In this document: one piece after another, positions 19,764 through 30,019 of the stretch
How the letters are laid out: every line of letters begins with the position of its first letter
How positions within the stretch are numbered: the first letter of the stretch is position 1
Source of the DNA: Rhizopus sp. PT2906
Lineage: Eukaryota > Mucoromycota > Mucoromycetes > Mucorales > Rhizopodaceae
NCBI GenBank assembly: GCA_025529335.1
Contig: JAMYHX010000532.1
Span: 1-30,115, forward strand
Length of the DNA stretch: 30,115 nucleotides
Reading direction: 5' to 3'
The notes under the pieces: generated by a model
Database searches by the model: none
The model's input: only the letters and a program-made list of their open reading frames with translations
What the model was told of the DNA's origin: nothing
Made by a program: the position numbers and the translations under genes

Positions 19764-22253
19764 TTAAAGTAGAGGATGCCCCTCTGTTCTCTCATCATTA
19801 AACATTTGATGACTAAGAAAATTAAAATCAGTAGGCTGAAGCGAAAAATCATCCATGAGTTCATTGGACCCCATTTTGACATCTTGATAATCCAAAAGTG
19901 TTGGTTGATAAGGTCGATGTAGATCAAGAGGTGATGGATGTTGAAACATGGGCATCATTGGCTGTTGTTGTTGTTGTTGTTGTTGCTGTAGTAACTGTTG
20001 TTGATGGTACAGTTGTTGCTGTTGTCGATAAGTATTAGATAGACCATGTAAGGACGAACTCTTTCTGAGAACTCGCATCTTGCCTGGTTGTCGAAGAAGT
20101 GATGATTGGGTAGTTTGAGGTATAATTTCGTGGACCACAGGGTAAGGTATACCAGGAGGTGAAGGGTGGCCCTTGAGTGTTGGAGACGAAGCGTGGCGAT
20201 AAGGAGCAGGGTTTGTCGATGTCGTGCTAGACGAAATGACTGAGGCAACCGGCTTACGATGTTGGGTAAAGTTAGGTGTGGGTTGTTGCTGAGAGTGAAG
20301 TCGTTGGACAGACCTGAGGTCGACACAGGAGGTCGTACGCAGTGATTTCTTTGTGTTGATCTGTAGAGGGGCCGCGTGAAGATTGTGAAGTGGTTGATGT
20401 TGCTGTTGTTGTTGTTGTTGAGGCTGTGATTGTGGTGGTGGTTGCGGCTGCGATTGTGATTGCGATTGTGGTTGAGGCTGTGATTGAATAGATAAATTTG
20501 ATACATCTGCAGATGAAAGTTGAAGCAAAGAAGCTGGGATTTGACTAAACCGCCTTTGTTGTTTGGCACAGGTGATACGCTGGATAAGATTTAGCGATCG
20601 TTGATATTCATCAAAGTGGTTCATATAATCTAGTTGCTGGATGACTGTTGAAGCCAAATGACTGCAGTACAGTAGAAAGTGAACACCTCGCGGAATAAAT
20701 TTATAGATATTCTCAGCCAGCATGCCTTCCAGTAGTCTGACCAAGATAGACGAAGATGCCAAGGACAGATCTCGATGAGGGTACTGAATGATATCGTTAT
20801 TAATGGACGATGGCTGAGGTAATGGATATTTTGAGTAGTGGAAATGGAGTAGGATTATGTTTAAATGGTGATAAATATGGGAAAGCCTTGTTATTGCGTT
20901 GATGTTTAAGGGCAATTCGCCTGCGGGGAACTTTAATTTTTGATGGATAGGAGGCAACTGAATGAAATCCTTATCTATCATCAGCTGCAGCTGCATAATA
21001 AATAGACTTTCTTCAACAACCTGCTGATTATTCCTACTATCCTGTTGAGCATCCTGTCTTTTTGTAATTCTACGCAAGTGCTGGTAAATGTTGGATAAGG
21101 TAATCACTGAAGAATCAAAAACGAAATCGTCGCTCGTCCTAAATGCAGCTGTATCCTTTATGAAATAACTATCAATTTCCAAATTTTGCTCCATGCTATA
21201 TATGTATTAAAAGGTTAATTTCCATTTTTATACATCTATTTTGATACTTGCCATAAAAGGACATTGTATCTTAACACCATATAAAAGGTTCTTTTCCTTG
21301 TCTCCAGAGCCTCTGCACTACCATTACTATCGTTGTCTTGTTGATAGACTAATCGTTTTAGATCTAACATTTTGCATAGCTCTGTGATTCTTGATAATAG
21401 ACTCTTGCTCTTTTCGTGGTCTGTTTCTGAATATTTTAAAAGGATCAAGAGAGTCTGAATGATCATGATCGAAGGTTTTCCTATAGCTTCATCCAACATG
21501 ATCATTGCTCTCTGAATATATTCTTCCCCGTCCTCTCGTTGATAGAATAAAGATAACCCACAGATAGCATATATAAGTATATGAGGTATCTCATTTGCCA
21601 GATAGAGTCGATTAAAATAGGTAGGTACAAAGATAGGAAAATAAGGCTGAATTTGGATCATAAAGTATTGAATCAACTCATCCTGTTGTTGGTTAGGTGA
21701 TGAACTTGTTGTACTACTGCTGGTGGATGAAAAATCCCCTGGTAAAATATCCTGAATGTAGTATGGATTTCCTATTTCATTTAGCAAGAACCTATTATTA
21801 TCATTTATTTTGAATCCTATTTAACAAGGTTAATTTGGAGTAAACAAACAAACATATAAATTGTACCTTGATGCTGTTGCTGCTGCTGCTCCTCTATCAT
21901 CTGTTGTCTTCTGACTGCCTCTTCAATTAACTGCATTCCTCCTAGTGAATGAAGTGCTCTTTCCATCACATGTATTCTATTCTCTAACGATTCAATATAA
22001 TGTTTGTTGGCTCCTCTTTTAGGTGTGCTTGATTCGAACACACATTGTATGGATGACCTCTTACAAGTACTGCAGGGCATTTCACCGTCACATTTGACCT
22101 AAGTGGTAACTATTATCAGCTGCACACACATTTACCTATCCTCTTTACCTTTCTTCTTCGGCAATCTTTACATGCTTTGACAATCTTTTTTCGTTTGCCT
22201 TGTTCTTTTGTGTTTTCTTTATTATTATTACTGCTATTCTCTTTGGGTGGCAT
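19764..22253 (-). CDS. Zn2Cys6 transcription regulator with Gln-rich regions
   Basis: Four exons (22253-22149, 22098-21867, 21816-21252, 21195-19764) give 777 aa. The zinc cluster (residues 28-54: ACKDCRRRK, VKCDGEMPCSTCKRSSIQC) has all six cysteines and is split by intron 1. A coiled coil (HYIESLENRIHVMERALHSLGG) follows. The middle region (FVPTYFNRLYLANEIPH, YAICGLSLFYQREDGEEYIQRAM) resembles the fungal transcription-factor homology domain. The C-terminal third is low complexity: Ser/Gln/Pro dipeptide repeats and two poly-Gln tracts. Intron 3 (21251-21196) has a GCAAGT donor: only GC-AG keeps the frame into the long last exon. Targets are unknown. The leader upstream of the start is strongly pyrimidine-rich on the coding strand. 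Confidence 0.9.
19960..20490 (-). repeat. Two poly-Gln/Gln-Pro coding repeat clusters
   Basis: CAA/CAG-type repeats (reading as GTT/TTG on the plus strand) at about 19960-20030 and 20398-20490 lie in the last exon of the Zn2Cys6 gene. The second encodes alternating Gln-Ser and Gln-Pro before a poly-Gln run. In another frame they give Asn/His-rich peptides, which creates a long overlapping open frame. Confidence 0.85.
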
Positions 22254-22527
22254 AACTCGGATTTTTAATTAATTTAATCTTCAGAAGAGAGGCGTAAAGA
22301 CTGAAGTTGTGGGAAAATAATGAAAAAGAATAAGATAAAGTAGACTTGATGAAGAAGAGAGAAAGAAAAAGGAAAAGAGAAGAAAGAAAAAAAGTAAAAA
22401 GAAAAAAAGAAAAAAAAAAAAGATTTTCAGGTAACCATGCTTTTTAAATGTGTATGATAATGATGATGATGATGATGATGGGTGATGATGAGTAGCTGAG
22501 TATAAACATGAAAAGGTGTACCTTTTT
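22254..22527. repeat. Purine tract and (GAT)n microsatellite between divergent-tail genes
   Basis: Positions about 22320-22430 are almost pure A/G; seen from the Zn2Cys6 gene it is a polypyrimidine leader. A GAT repeat follows (about 22455-22480). The rest is the 3' flank of the Sds23-like gene. Confidence 0.75.
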
Positions 22528-24015
22528 TTATTTTATGTCCCTTCTGTTGAAAGTACTAACATTCAAACTCGTTCTACGATTTTCATTTGGTAGTTTAATA
22601 CCAGCCACAGTAGCAAGAATACGAAAGATATCTGTAAGAGAAACAACGCCAAGTAGTTGCTGCTTTTCATCTGTTACCCAAACACGATGTGCCCTTGTTG
22701 CAAGTAATTTGGCAATAGCGAATCCTAAATGAGTATCAGGACGGACATCAAATACGGGTAATCGATCCTATTGTTTGTTAACTTCCTTCTTTTTGTTTCT
22801 ATGGTTACTTACCTGTCCTTCTATGATGCCTTGCTCTAATTTTATATAGCTCACAAATTGAAAACACGTTTTCCATAATAATCCATGACGATAGCTTTTC
22901 ATCACATGCTATAATGAACACAAATTGAAGGTTATCTCCGCCCTTACTACCATTACCACACACACACACACATATTCACAGCCACTAACGCACGTCCCCT
23001 CTTTCTTCCTTTTTTTTTTTTGTTTGCTATGGTTACCTTGACATCTGTCATGCTTATGTTTCCAATGATTTTATCACTGCTTACAACAGCTAAAGAAGAG
23101 ACACCATGTTGACCTTGATGCTTTGTTAGTAAAGACCAAGATGAACTGCACAATACTTACTCATTATCATTAGTGCGTTCAGCATAGTCGCATTAGCTGG
23201 AACACTTATCACAGGTTCTTTTCCAAGATTCAGCTGATGAATCTATTATATTTGTGTTACAAAATGATAGCATAGCCCTTTTTTTTTTTCTTCTTACTGT
23301 TTTATTCATGCATTCACCAAGATCTGGAAATTGTTTCGTGTGCTCATACAGATACTGAATGACCGTAGATTGAGACAGAATACCCTACAGATAATAATAA
23401 TAAGTAATGAACAAGGGGAAATACGTCTACTATATTACTTGTATTCCGCCATCAGGCTTCACGACACACACTAGTCCATTAAATAAGTCCATTGAACAAG
23501 TATAAATGTACTTTATTTTATTTTTACCTCGACGTGTTCCAAGAGCAAATATTTCAATGGCTGTTGACAATGTAGAGTCTTGTTGAATAGAATAAAATGG
23601 GTTCTTTCGGGAGAGGTCTATGCTTATTAACCAAGCTTGTTCAATATTCCTCACTTACCACTCACTAAACCGACAGATACTTTCTCTCCCTTTAGCGCCT
23701 TATTCATGATATCTTGGATACTATAGCTTTCCTTTTCCTTATCCTTGGGTTGTAGTACGAGTAATATATAAGCAATCACGTCACCATAATCAAACACGCC
23801 TATATAGTTTCCCTCATGTTTGATAGGCGCCGATGATATGTTATTCTCAAATAGAACTTGACATGCTTCCTCGATAGATATTTTGCTTGAACTTTTTTTT
23901 TTTGATTGATTATTATAAGTTATCTTTATAAATATACAACTTACATCTCAATCACTTTTTGATCCTTGACCAAGGTTGATACTTTTATTTCTCTCCAGTC
24001 TTGATAATGATTCAT
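22528..24015 (-). CDS. Sds23/Moc1-like protein with four CBS domains
   Basis: Nine exons (24015-23945, 23891-23659, 23617-23528, 23470-23439, 23384-23298, 23242-23161, 23113-23037, 22908-22813, 22767-22528) give 335 aa. Four CBS repeats pair into two Bateman modules: for example NNISSAPIKHEGNYIGVFDY in repeat 1, RRVCVVKPDGGIQGILS in repeat 2, GVSSLAVVSSDKIIGNISMTDVK in repeat 3 (first 20 residues are the core), and ATRAHRVWVTDEKQQLLGVV with SLTDIFRIL in repeat 4. The block after repeat 3 (GIIEGQDRLPVFDV, then AIAKLLATRAHRVW) resembles Sds23/Moc1, which in fission yeast restrains PP2A-type phosphatases and links glucose state to growth. AMPK-gamma/Snf4 is the alternative. Exons are tiny (down to 32 nt), introns 41-128 bp; the 128-bp one holds a GT repeat. 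Confidence 0.82.
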
Positions 24016-24533
24016 TATGTTTAAAGAAGAAAGAAAAAGAAGAGAAAAAGAGAGAAAATTATCTGCATGAGTTTGGTCAGCAAGAATGCACAAATGAAAT
24101 CAATCTTGTTTTTTTTTTTTTATGCAGATCATGGTTATTTTACATAAGCCATTTGTAAATGATTGAATGCAGCGCCTATAAAAGAAAAGGGTCCATCGGT
24201 CTGAAAGTCAAAAGATATAAACCAGTTTTTGTAATATCTCATTAATTAACCTTTTATTTTGTTTCATATTATCATTTTTTTTATCAGTGTGTGAATAAAG
24301 TGTAAATAATATGTGCAAGCAGTAGTAAGCTTATTACTTCATACGTAAATAGCAAGTCCCCAATACGGGTCTTGTTCCGCGGAGATGATCTGAGTAAGAA
24401 AAAACCCAAAAAATAAGGGAAAGGAAGGGAATCCTTTTTTTTATACTTTATTTCTATAAATAATTTTTACACACACACACACACACACATACACACACAC
24501 ATATATATATACAAAGAGATAGAAACATATAAA
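24016..24533. promoter_or_regulatory. Divergent intergenic region, Sds23-like and Nrg1-like genes
   Basis: This 518-bp stretch lies between two divergently starting genes and must hold both promoters. On the plus strand TATAAAAG occurs at 24177-24184, far (350 bp) from the Nrg1-like ATG, which would mean a long leader. A CA/TA microsatellite (about 24471-24512) lies just before that ATG. On the minus side a T/C-rich stretch precedes the Sds23-like start. Confidence 0.45.
24471..24512. repeat. (CA)n(TA)n microsatellite
   Basis: Dinucleotide CA repeats with a short TA run, ending about 20 bp before the start codon of the Nrg1-like gene, thus probably in its 5' leader. Confidence 0.9.
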
Positions 24534-25389
24534 ATGAATGAAGGATTATTATCAGTCAAGAATGCTTCTGGTAGACAAGTGAGTTTATTGAATACTGCAG
24601 AAGAAGAAAGTAAGAGAAAATACCATTGTACTGAACCAGGATGCAATAAAAGTTTCACAACAAGGTAAATAACGATACCAGTACCCTTCTCTTGTTACTC
24701 ATACATTTTCAAGTGGTCATCTTGCAAGACATAATCGAATACATACAGGAGAGAAGAACTTTCCTTGTTTATTTCCTGGTTGTCAATCCAGATTTTCACG
24801 TCAAGATAATATGATGCAGCATTATAGAACTCATATGTCACCTAAATCACGCCGATCACAAAAGAGACAAGCAAATGCTCAAACAACAGAAGAAACAAGG
24901 CCAAAGCCTCGTCTTCATGCTCATCAACGTATTCGCTCAGATCCTGTTCAAATCGAGCCTCCATTAACTATTGATCAGCATCTTTCGAATTATCATCAAT
25001 CACTGCGAACAATTCCAAATACCGCTCGTTTCAATCAATTCCCTTTGCCTCTATCCACTGTCGCAAAAACATCTCAGGTATCAAGCCCCACACTTTCATC
25101 CGCTTCTTCTAGTACAAATAATCAACCCGTGGCAGAAACTGTGACCACCCATCATTTATTTTATCAGCATCGTCCCTTGACCTATACGCCTCAAAGCGCA
25201 ACCAATCATTTACCCTTCACCTTACTTCATCCTAAACAGCCTCAAAGAAGTCAGCTGAGAAGAACTTGGCTGCAAGAAAATTCGAATGCGTTCAACAAAC
25301 AGGATGATGAACAGAATGATCGGTCAAAGGAAAAGCAAAATGGAAATGATTTATTACAATTAGCTCATATTGTGTCCACCTTTGGATAA
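24534..25389 (+). CDS. C2H2 zinc-finger transcription factor, Nrg1-like
   Basis: Two exons (24534-24664 and 24714-25389) give 268 aa. Two C2H2 fingers: finger 1 with C32, C37, H50, H54 (CTEPGCNKSFTT joined to SGHLARHNRIH across the intron) and finger 2 with C62, C67, H80, H84 (FPCLFPGCQSRFSRQDN then MMQHYRTH), linked by TGEKN. The pair FTTSGHLARHNRIHTGEKN and SRxDNxxQHYRTH is characteristic of Nrg1/Nrg2-type fungal repressors, which act with Tup1-Ssn6 in glucose repression and morphogenesis. In yeast the fingers are C-terminal; here they are N-terminal, followed by about 180 residues rich in Ser, Thr, Gln and His with no recognised domain. It converges with the WBP2-like gene, 148 bp away. 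Confidence 0.9.
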
Positions 25390-25519
25390 ATATCTCTCTT
25401 TCTCTCTTTTTTTTTTTGTATATTTATAAATGATGATGTATTCTCTTTTTTCTTTAATTTTATTTTTGGCTGTGCCAATGACCTTATCAATAAACCTTTT
25501 TTTAATGTGCGTATGTGTA

Positions 25520-25533
25520 TATATATATATATA
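25520..25533. repeat. (TA)n microsatellite
   Basis: A short TA repeat just beyond the stop codon of the WBP2-like gene, in the shared 3' space with the Nrg1-like gene. Confidence 0.85.
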
Positions 25534-25537
25534 GGCC

Positions 25538-26430
25538 TTATGCGGAATATGCAGGAGGAGGAGGCAAATCACCATCTTGTTCTGATGATGATGCTACTGG
25601 TGGTGCTGGGTATTCAGGTAATGGTTCATACTCTCTGGGTATTTCATTTGTTTCTAATAATATATATATACATATATTTAATCAAAACCCTCTTTTATAT
25701 ATGATCTTGTCATTACCTCCCATCCTTTCCAATAAATTACGCAGAATATCCGCAAATTCAATGGCACCTATGATCATTTCTTTTTAGAGAGAAAAAAAAA
25801 TCATTGTTTTGTATTTTCTCAAACCTCCTTCTGCAAAAGTGAGTTTAAGTTGACTTGTTCTTGATAATCCACCTCCTGGAACCTAAACGAGTGTTGGAAG
25901 GATAAAGGTATATAAAGATCTCACTTACAGGTAAAACAGTGCCTGCTACATAGTTTGCCCCAAACCAAGGTTGCTCCAATCTCCATTGTTTAAAGTTTAA
26001 TATAGGAACATTCAAGTTTTGAAAACCTGGTGTAGGCTTATCTACAAGATAAACAATCTAAAAGAAATTCGTGAGACTTTTTCTGTTTACAAAAATATAT
26101 GCGGCGTACACTACTCTTTGGTTTGTCAAGACGACAGTGCCACGACTGGACTCATAATGTCCTCTATGTCAGATCATTTAGATATATACACATTCGGTTA
26201 TATGCTAATAGAAAATAGAAAAAAAAAATACCCAGTGTTTCCAGGATAGCCTGCTTCACTATACATCCATGGTTGGTTAGGACATAAATAAAAAAATTAC
26301 ATATTATCATCATTTACTCGTTACAATTCAAGATAAGCTTGACGTCTGGTTGCGTAAAGAACATCTTCTCCTGTGGCAAAGGTACAGGCGCCTTGCCATC
26401 TTGAGTCAACATGACACAATTTATGCTCAT
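25538..26430 (-). CDS. WBP2-like GRAM-domain protein with PPxY motif
   Basis: Seven exons (26430-26318, 26258-26232, 26163-26115, 26057-25929, 25882-25825, 25767-25717, 25653-25538) give 180 aa. The N-terminal GRAM domain (about 1-140) shows the WBP2 pattern: RGTVVLTNQR joined to IVYLVDKP, LEQPWFGANYVAGTV, LKLTFAEGGAIEFAD and ILRNLLERM. The tail is Pro-rich and ends in LPPPPAYSA; PPAY (175-178) is a class I ligand for WW domains. In animals WBP2 binds WW proteins such as YAP and Nedd4 and acts as a transcription coactivator. In fungi a link to Rsp5/Nedd4 ubiquitin ligases is plausible but inferred. The first exons are very small (27 and 49 nt). It starts 107 bp after the stop codon of the maleylacetoacetate isomerase gene, same strand. 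Confidence 0.88.
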
Positions 26431-26537
26431 CTTTAAAAATAAAAAAAATACAAGAGAGAAAAATCTCGAAATGTGACAGGTTGCATAAAATTCGATTTGA
26501 ATAAGGGCTGGGTCATGGTGTGTCACCTTACTTTTTA

Positions 26538-27339
26538 TTATTTTAATTCAGGAGGGCAATCAGGCTGAGCAGAAGGACTGGCTCGTTTGAACTCGGGCAA
26601 GGCAGATACAGTATCATACAATCGAGACAAGATGGGGAATTGAGACATATCAACGTCGCGTCGCATAGCATTATATACCATGGGAACAACAAAGACATCG
26701 GCCATCGTCAAGGTATCGCCAAAAGAGTATTTACTAGAAACCTTAGCAAGACGTGCTTCGAGACCATAGAATGCCTTTGTGATCATCTCTTTGGCAAACG
26801 CATTTTGTTCTTCTTGGTTGTCTGGGGCAACACGTTGCAAAACACCCAGATTTTGAAGAGGATGGATGTCACATGCAATAATTTGGCAAATTTCGCGAAC
26901 CTGTTATTATATAAATAAATACATAAACAAAATAAAAATAAAACTCACATAAGCACGATCAAGAGGATCCTTGGGATATAAAGATGGTCCTTTAAGACGA
27001 ATAAGTCTTTCAATGAAATGACAACTAGTTGATACAAACCTGGGTAAACATCATCAATATAATCAACGATAGCTTGACTTTGAAGAATTACTCTGCCTTC
27101 CTTAGTAACAAAGGCAGGTACTTTTTGAGTAGGAACTACTTTTTTGTATTCTTCAGAGAACTATTTCATATTCATTAGTTACATACTCATAAACGCGCTT
27201 ATACACATACTTGTTCCTTTTTGAGCAAGTTGACAATCTTCTGGTCATATTCAACCCCCTTTATCTCAAGAACAATTCTAACTCTATAAGATGCAGAGGA
27301 TCTAAAGTAACCATAAAGAGCAGGCTTTTGTTCAGACAT
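26538..27339 (-). CDS. maiA: Maleylacetoacetate isomerase (zeta-class GST)
   Basis: Isomerises maleylacetoacetate to fumarylacetoacetate with glutathione, a late step of phenylalanine and tyrosine breakdown. Four exons (27339-27211, 27160-27040, 26989-26949, 26900-26538) give 217 aa, the standard length. The N-terminal thioredoxin-like domain carries the zeta signature YFRSSASYRVRIVLE (the catalytic serine is about S14-S15), VPTQKVPAF and LQSQAIVDYIDD; the all-helical C-terminal domain has DIHPLQNLGVL, YSFGDTLTMADVFVVPMVYN and the usual end PEFKRASPSAQPDCPPELK. Typical zeta enzymes have SSCSWRVRI; here cysteine and tryptophan are alanine and tyrosine, within known variation. No other tyrosine-pathway gene is in the window. 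Confidence 0.94.
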
Positions 27340-27496
27340 CGTGTATTGTTAAGTAAAGAAGAAAAGAAAAAGATATTTTCTCACAGTTTGCTTTTTAAAA
27401 CAAACGGTCATCAGGGTTTAATTACTCAGCAAGATATTTGGGGGGAGGACTTACAAATGGCAGATACGTACTTTTTTTTTATTTTTTATTTAAATC
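27340..27496. promoter_or_regulatory. Bidirectional promoter, maiA and DPB4
   Basis: The two start codons face away from each other with only 157 bp between them, so both promoters must lie here or overlap the leaders. Each start is preceded, on its own strand, by a T/C-rich run. No certain TATA box. Confidence 0.6.
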
Positions 27497-28163
27497 ATGT
27501 CGAGTACCATTGAAGATAATGAATTGCCAAAAGCTCACGTCTCAAGAATATTAAAGAATGCTGTAAGTGAAAAGAATGATCACTGCTTACATCTCTAACA
27601 CTCACTATAGCTCCCTCCTGGAACTCTTTTGCAAAAAGATGCAAGATTAGCTGTCAATAAGGCTGGAACTGTTTTCATCAATTATCTGTCTGCAGTGTAA
27701 GAGATTGTAAACAAAATATGCGATTATAAATATTGATGTGTTTCATTAGTTCAAATGATGTTGCAAAAGGTTCAAATCAGAAAACAATCACTGCCAACCA
27801 TGTGTTTCAAGCATTAGAAATTGTGGAATTAGATCATTTGATTGAGCCACTAAAAAAATCATTTGAAGGCAAGTGGCTTACTTTTTTCTTTGATTAGCGA
27901 TATTGACTTGGTCTATATTAGCCTATCAAAAATTAACCATTGAGAAAAAGCAGAAAAAGAAGGAAAAGGATGGTTCCAAGCCAAAGACAGAAGAAGAAGA
28001 GGAAGAGGAAGAATTAGAGGATACTCAAATGGAAGAAAATACACCCTCATCACCAAAAGGCCAGAAGCGTACATTAGACGATAGATTGGAGGATGAGGAT
28101 GAAGTTATGGAGCAAAAGACTAATGAAAAAGAACAAGAAGAAATGATCAAGGAAGATCAGTAA
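27497..28163 (+). CDS. DPB4: DNA polymerase epsilon histone-fold subunit (Dpb4/POLE3)
   Basis: Four exons (27497-27562, 27611-27696, 27750-27868, 27922-28163) give 170 aa. The histone fold (about 10-90) starts with LPKAHVSRILKNALPPGTLL and continues with ARLAVNKAGTVFINYLSAV, TITANHVFQALEIVE and LIEPLKKSFEAYQ, matching POLE3/Dpb4/CHRAC17 rather than NC2-beta. The C-terminal tail is basic, then strongly acidic (poly-Glu and Asp), as in the family. Dpb4 pairs with Dpb3/POLE4 in polymerase epsilon and in ISW2/CHRAC-type remodellers, where it binds DNA and histones. Intron 3 (27869-27921) begins with GCAAGT: the GC-AG splice gives EAYQKL, whereas the nearby GT donor leads to an early stop. The start is 157 bp from the divergent maiA gene. 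Confidence 0.93.
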
Positions 28164-29697
28164 AATAACTGGAAATGATACTCCATATTACTTGTAAATA
28201 AACCCCACTTTTTAAACAAGAAAATCAATACAATTAAGTAAATGACTATCCTTTTGAAGAAGAGAAAAGAAAAGTTCATCTAGTAAGATTTAAAGAATAC
28301 TAATGAACTTGGCGACTATTATTTAAACCAAGAGTTTACTTGAATCATAAATAAAGTGGCTTTGTACATTTGATCTTTCAAATCGCTCTTCTATTAAAGC
28401 AATACATTGCTTTACCTTTTCATGCAGATCGCATTGATGTTACACTGTTATAAAGTGAAGCTCTGTTGCACAAGGAAAGAAACAAAGCATTTACTTAAAG
28501 TCCACGTGCCAAGGTTTATGTACTAGAGTCAATAAAGATAGGAACATCAAAGGATGAATATATGTTTAAACAAGTCATTCAAGTAAAAGGACAAAGCTTC
28601 ATTATTTATTTCAACTTTCTATGTTAAAAAAAGATCAACGGAATGAATGACATATTTATATCAACAATCATTCCTTTTCGAAAAAAAAAAAGCTCTGCTA
28701 ACTAGAGTTTAATACAATAATAAGAAGCTCTAAAATACTTAATTGTCAAAATACTCACAGTTGCAAATAATTTATTTTTGTTTGTATTTGCATATTAAAA
28801 TATATATAATATAATTCTTAAACGCACCAAAAACAATATATAGGAACTTAATACTTACGCCTACCTTTATTCCAATGGTTGCCAGCATATGATAATAGTG
28901 AATGCTCGGTAGCGAATGTTTCATTCGCAAAATTATTAAAGAAGTACCGATGTTTCTTTTATTACAAAATCTTTAAGTTATAGTAGGATGAGCTTGGGAC
29001 TTTTAAAAGGTTCATGATATTGTAAATTCATTTTTATTGACACAAAATAAATTATCGACAAACATAAAAGGAGCTACAGTCGAACGATCAATCTTTTTTA
29101 ACAAAGTGAAAACAAAGGCAAGCTTATTCAGCTGAATTAAATATAAAAAGCAAACCGTTTTTAATGTTGTTATAAACTAGCAGTAAAGTAAGAAATCTCA
29201 GGGCTATTGCTTGAATATTGAATAATAATGAAAATCACGGATACATGAAAAAAATACTTAAAGAATGACAAAAAAAAAAAAAACAAACAAATTGTTAAAG
29301 AGTATTATAAATTTTATTAGAGTCTGTGAGGGTTGACTTGTTATAAAGCAAAAATTTGGTTAAATGTTGCATTTAAGCAGAGTTTTGTGTAGTTTACTGA
29401 TCACTATATCTTATTAAAAGATCAACTGTTAAGCTCGTAAAGGTGTAAAGATAAGAGTATAAGATCAGGAACTTTTATAACAAAAATTATGGCCAACTTA
29501 TTGTATGAATATAAAGAAAAGAAAAGAAAAGGGGGTTGATTCAATTGGTTGAGGTATTCAAGAATAATTTTGACAAGAAGAGACAAGGACCAAGGCTATT
29601 TATACGTATTGATCTTGTGGGACATGACTACCAAACTTGTCTAAAATGTTACAGTGTCTTTTTATCTATGAAGCTGATAAAATGATAATTGTATTAT
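28164..29697. other. Gene-free AT-rich region
   Basis: About 1.5 kb with no open frame worth calling on either strand, homopolymer A/T runs and no conserved motif that I can see. It could be a long intergenic space, the edge of a pericentric or repeat-rich region, or hold untranslated RNA, which I cannot tell. Confidence 0.5.
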
Positions 29698-29791
29698 TGT
29701 AATTTTCTTTGAAGTTGTAGAGGCTGTTGTTAATATAGAGAGTTTTCTTGAGATTTTACAAGTTTAGGTGCTTGAAGCGACCACCAGATCT
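29698..29791. repeat. Imperfect direct repeat, copy 1
   Basis: About 94 bp that recurs 325 bp later. The core from GTAGAGGCTG to CCACCAGATCT differs at only a few positions; the first 20 bases are less alike. No known family. Confidence 0.9.
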
Positions 29792-30019
29792 TTTAAAGTT
29801 GATCAAACTGTGTCGTATAAAGTAAAGTAAAAGATAAGAAGAAGAGAGAAGAAAATATCAGGAAACCATAAGACAAAAGCTAGATCCTGTTTATAAAAGA
29901 AAGTAAAGGGAAGTTGGTTGATTAATTATCTTGGTAATAATCCAATAATCTTTATTTTTAACAAAAGGATTTCATCTTTTTATACTTTTCATAGTACATC
30001 TTGGATAAATTTCATACAA

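Noticed and set aside
24471..24512. Possible CRISPR-like or tandem array
   Set aside because: Plain CA/TA dinucleotide microsatellite without spacers; the genome is eukaryotic.
28396..28413. 8-bp palindrome AAAGCAAT/ATTGCTTT
   Set aside because: Short and AT-rich with a 2-base loop; expected by chance in this region, no context.
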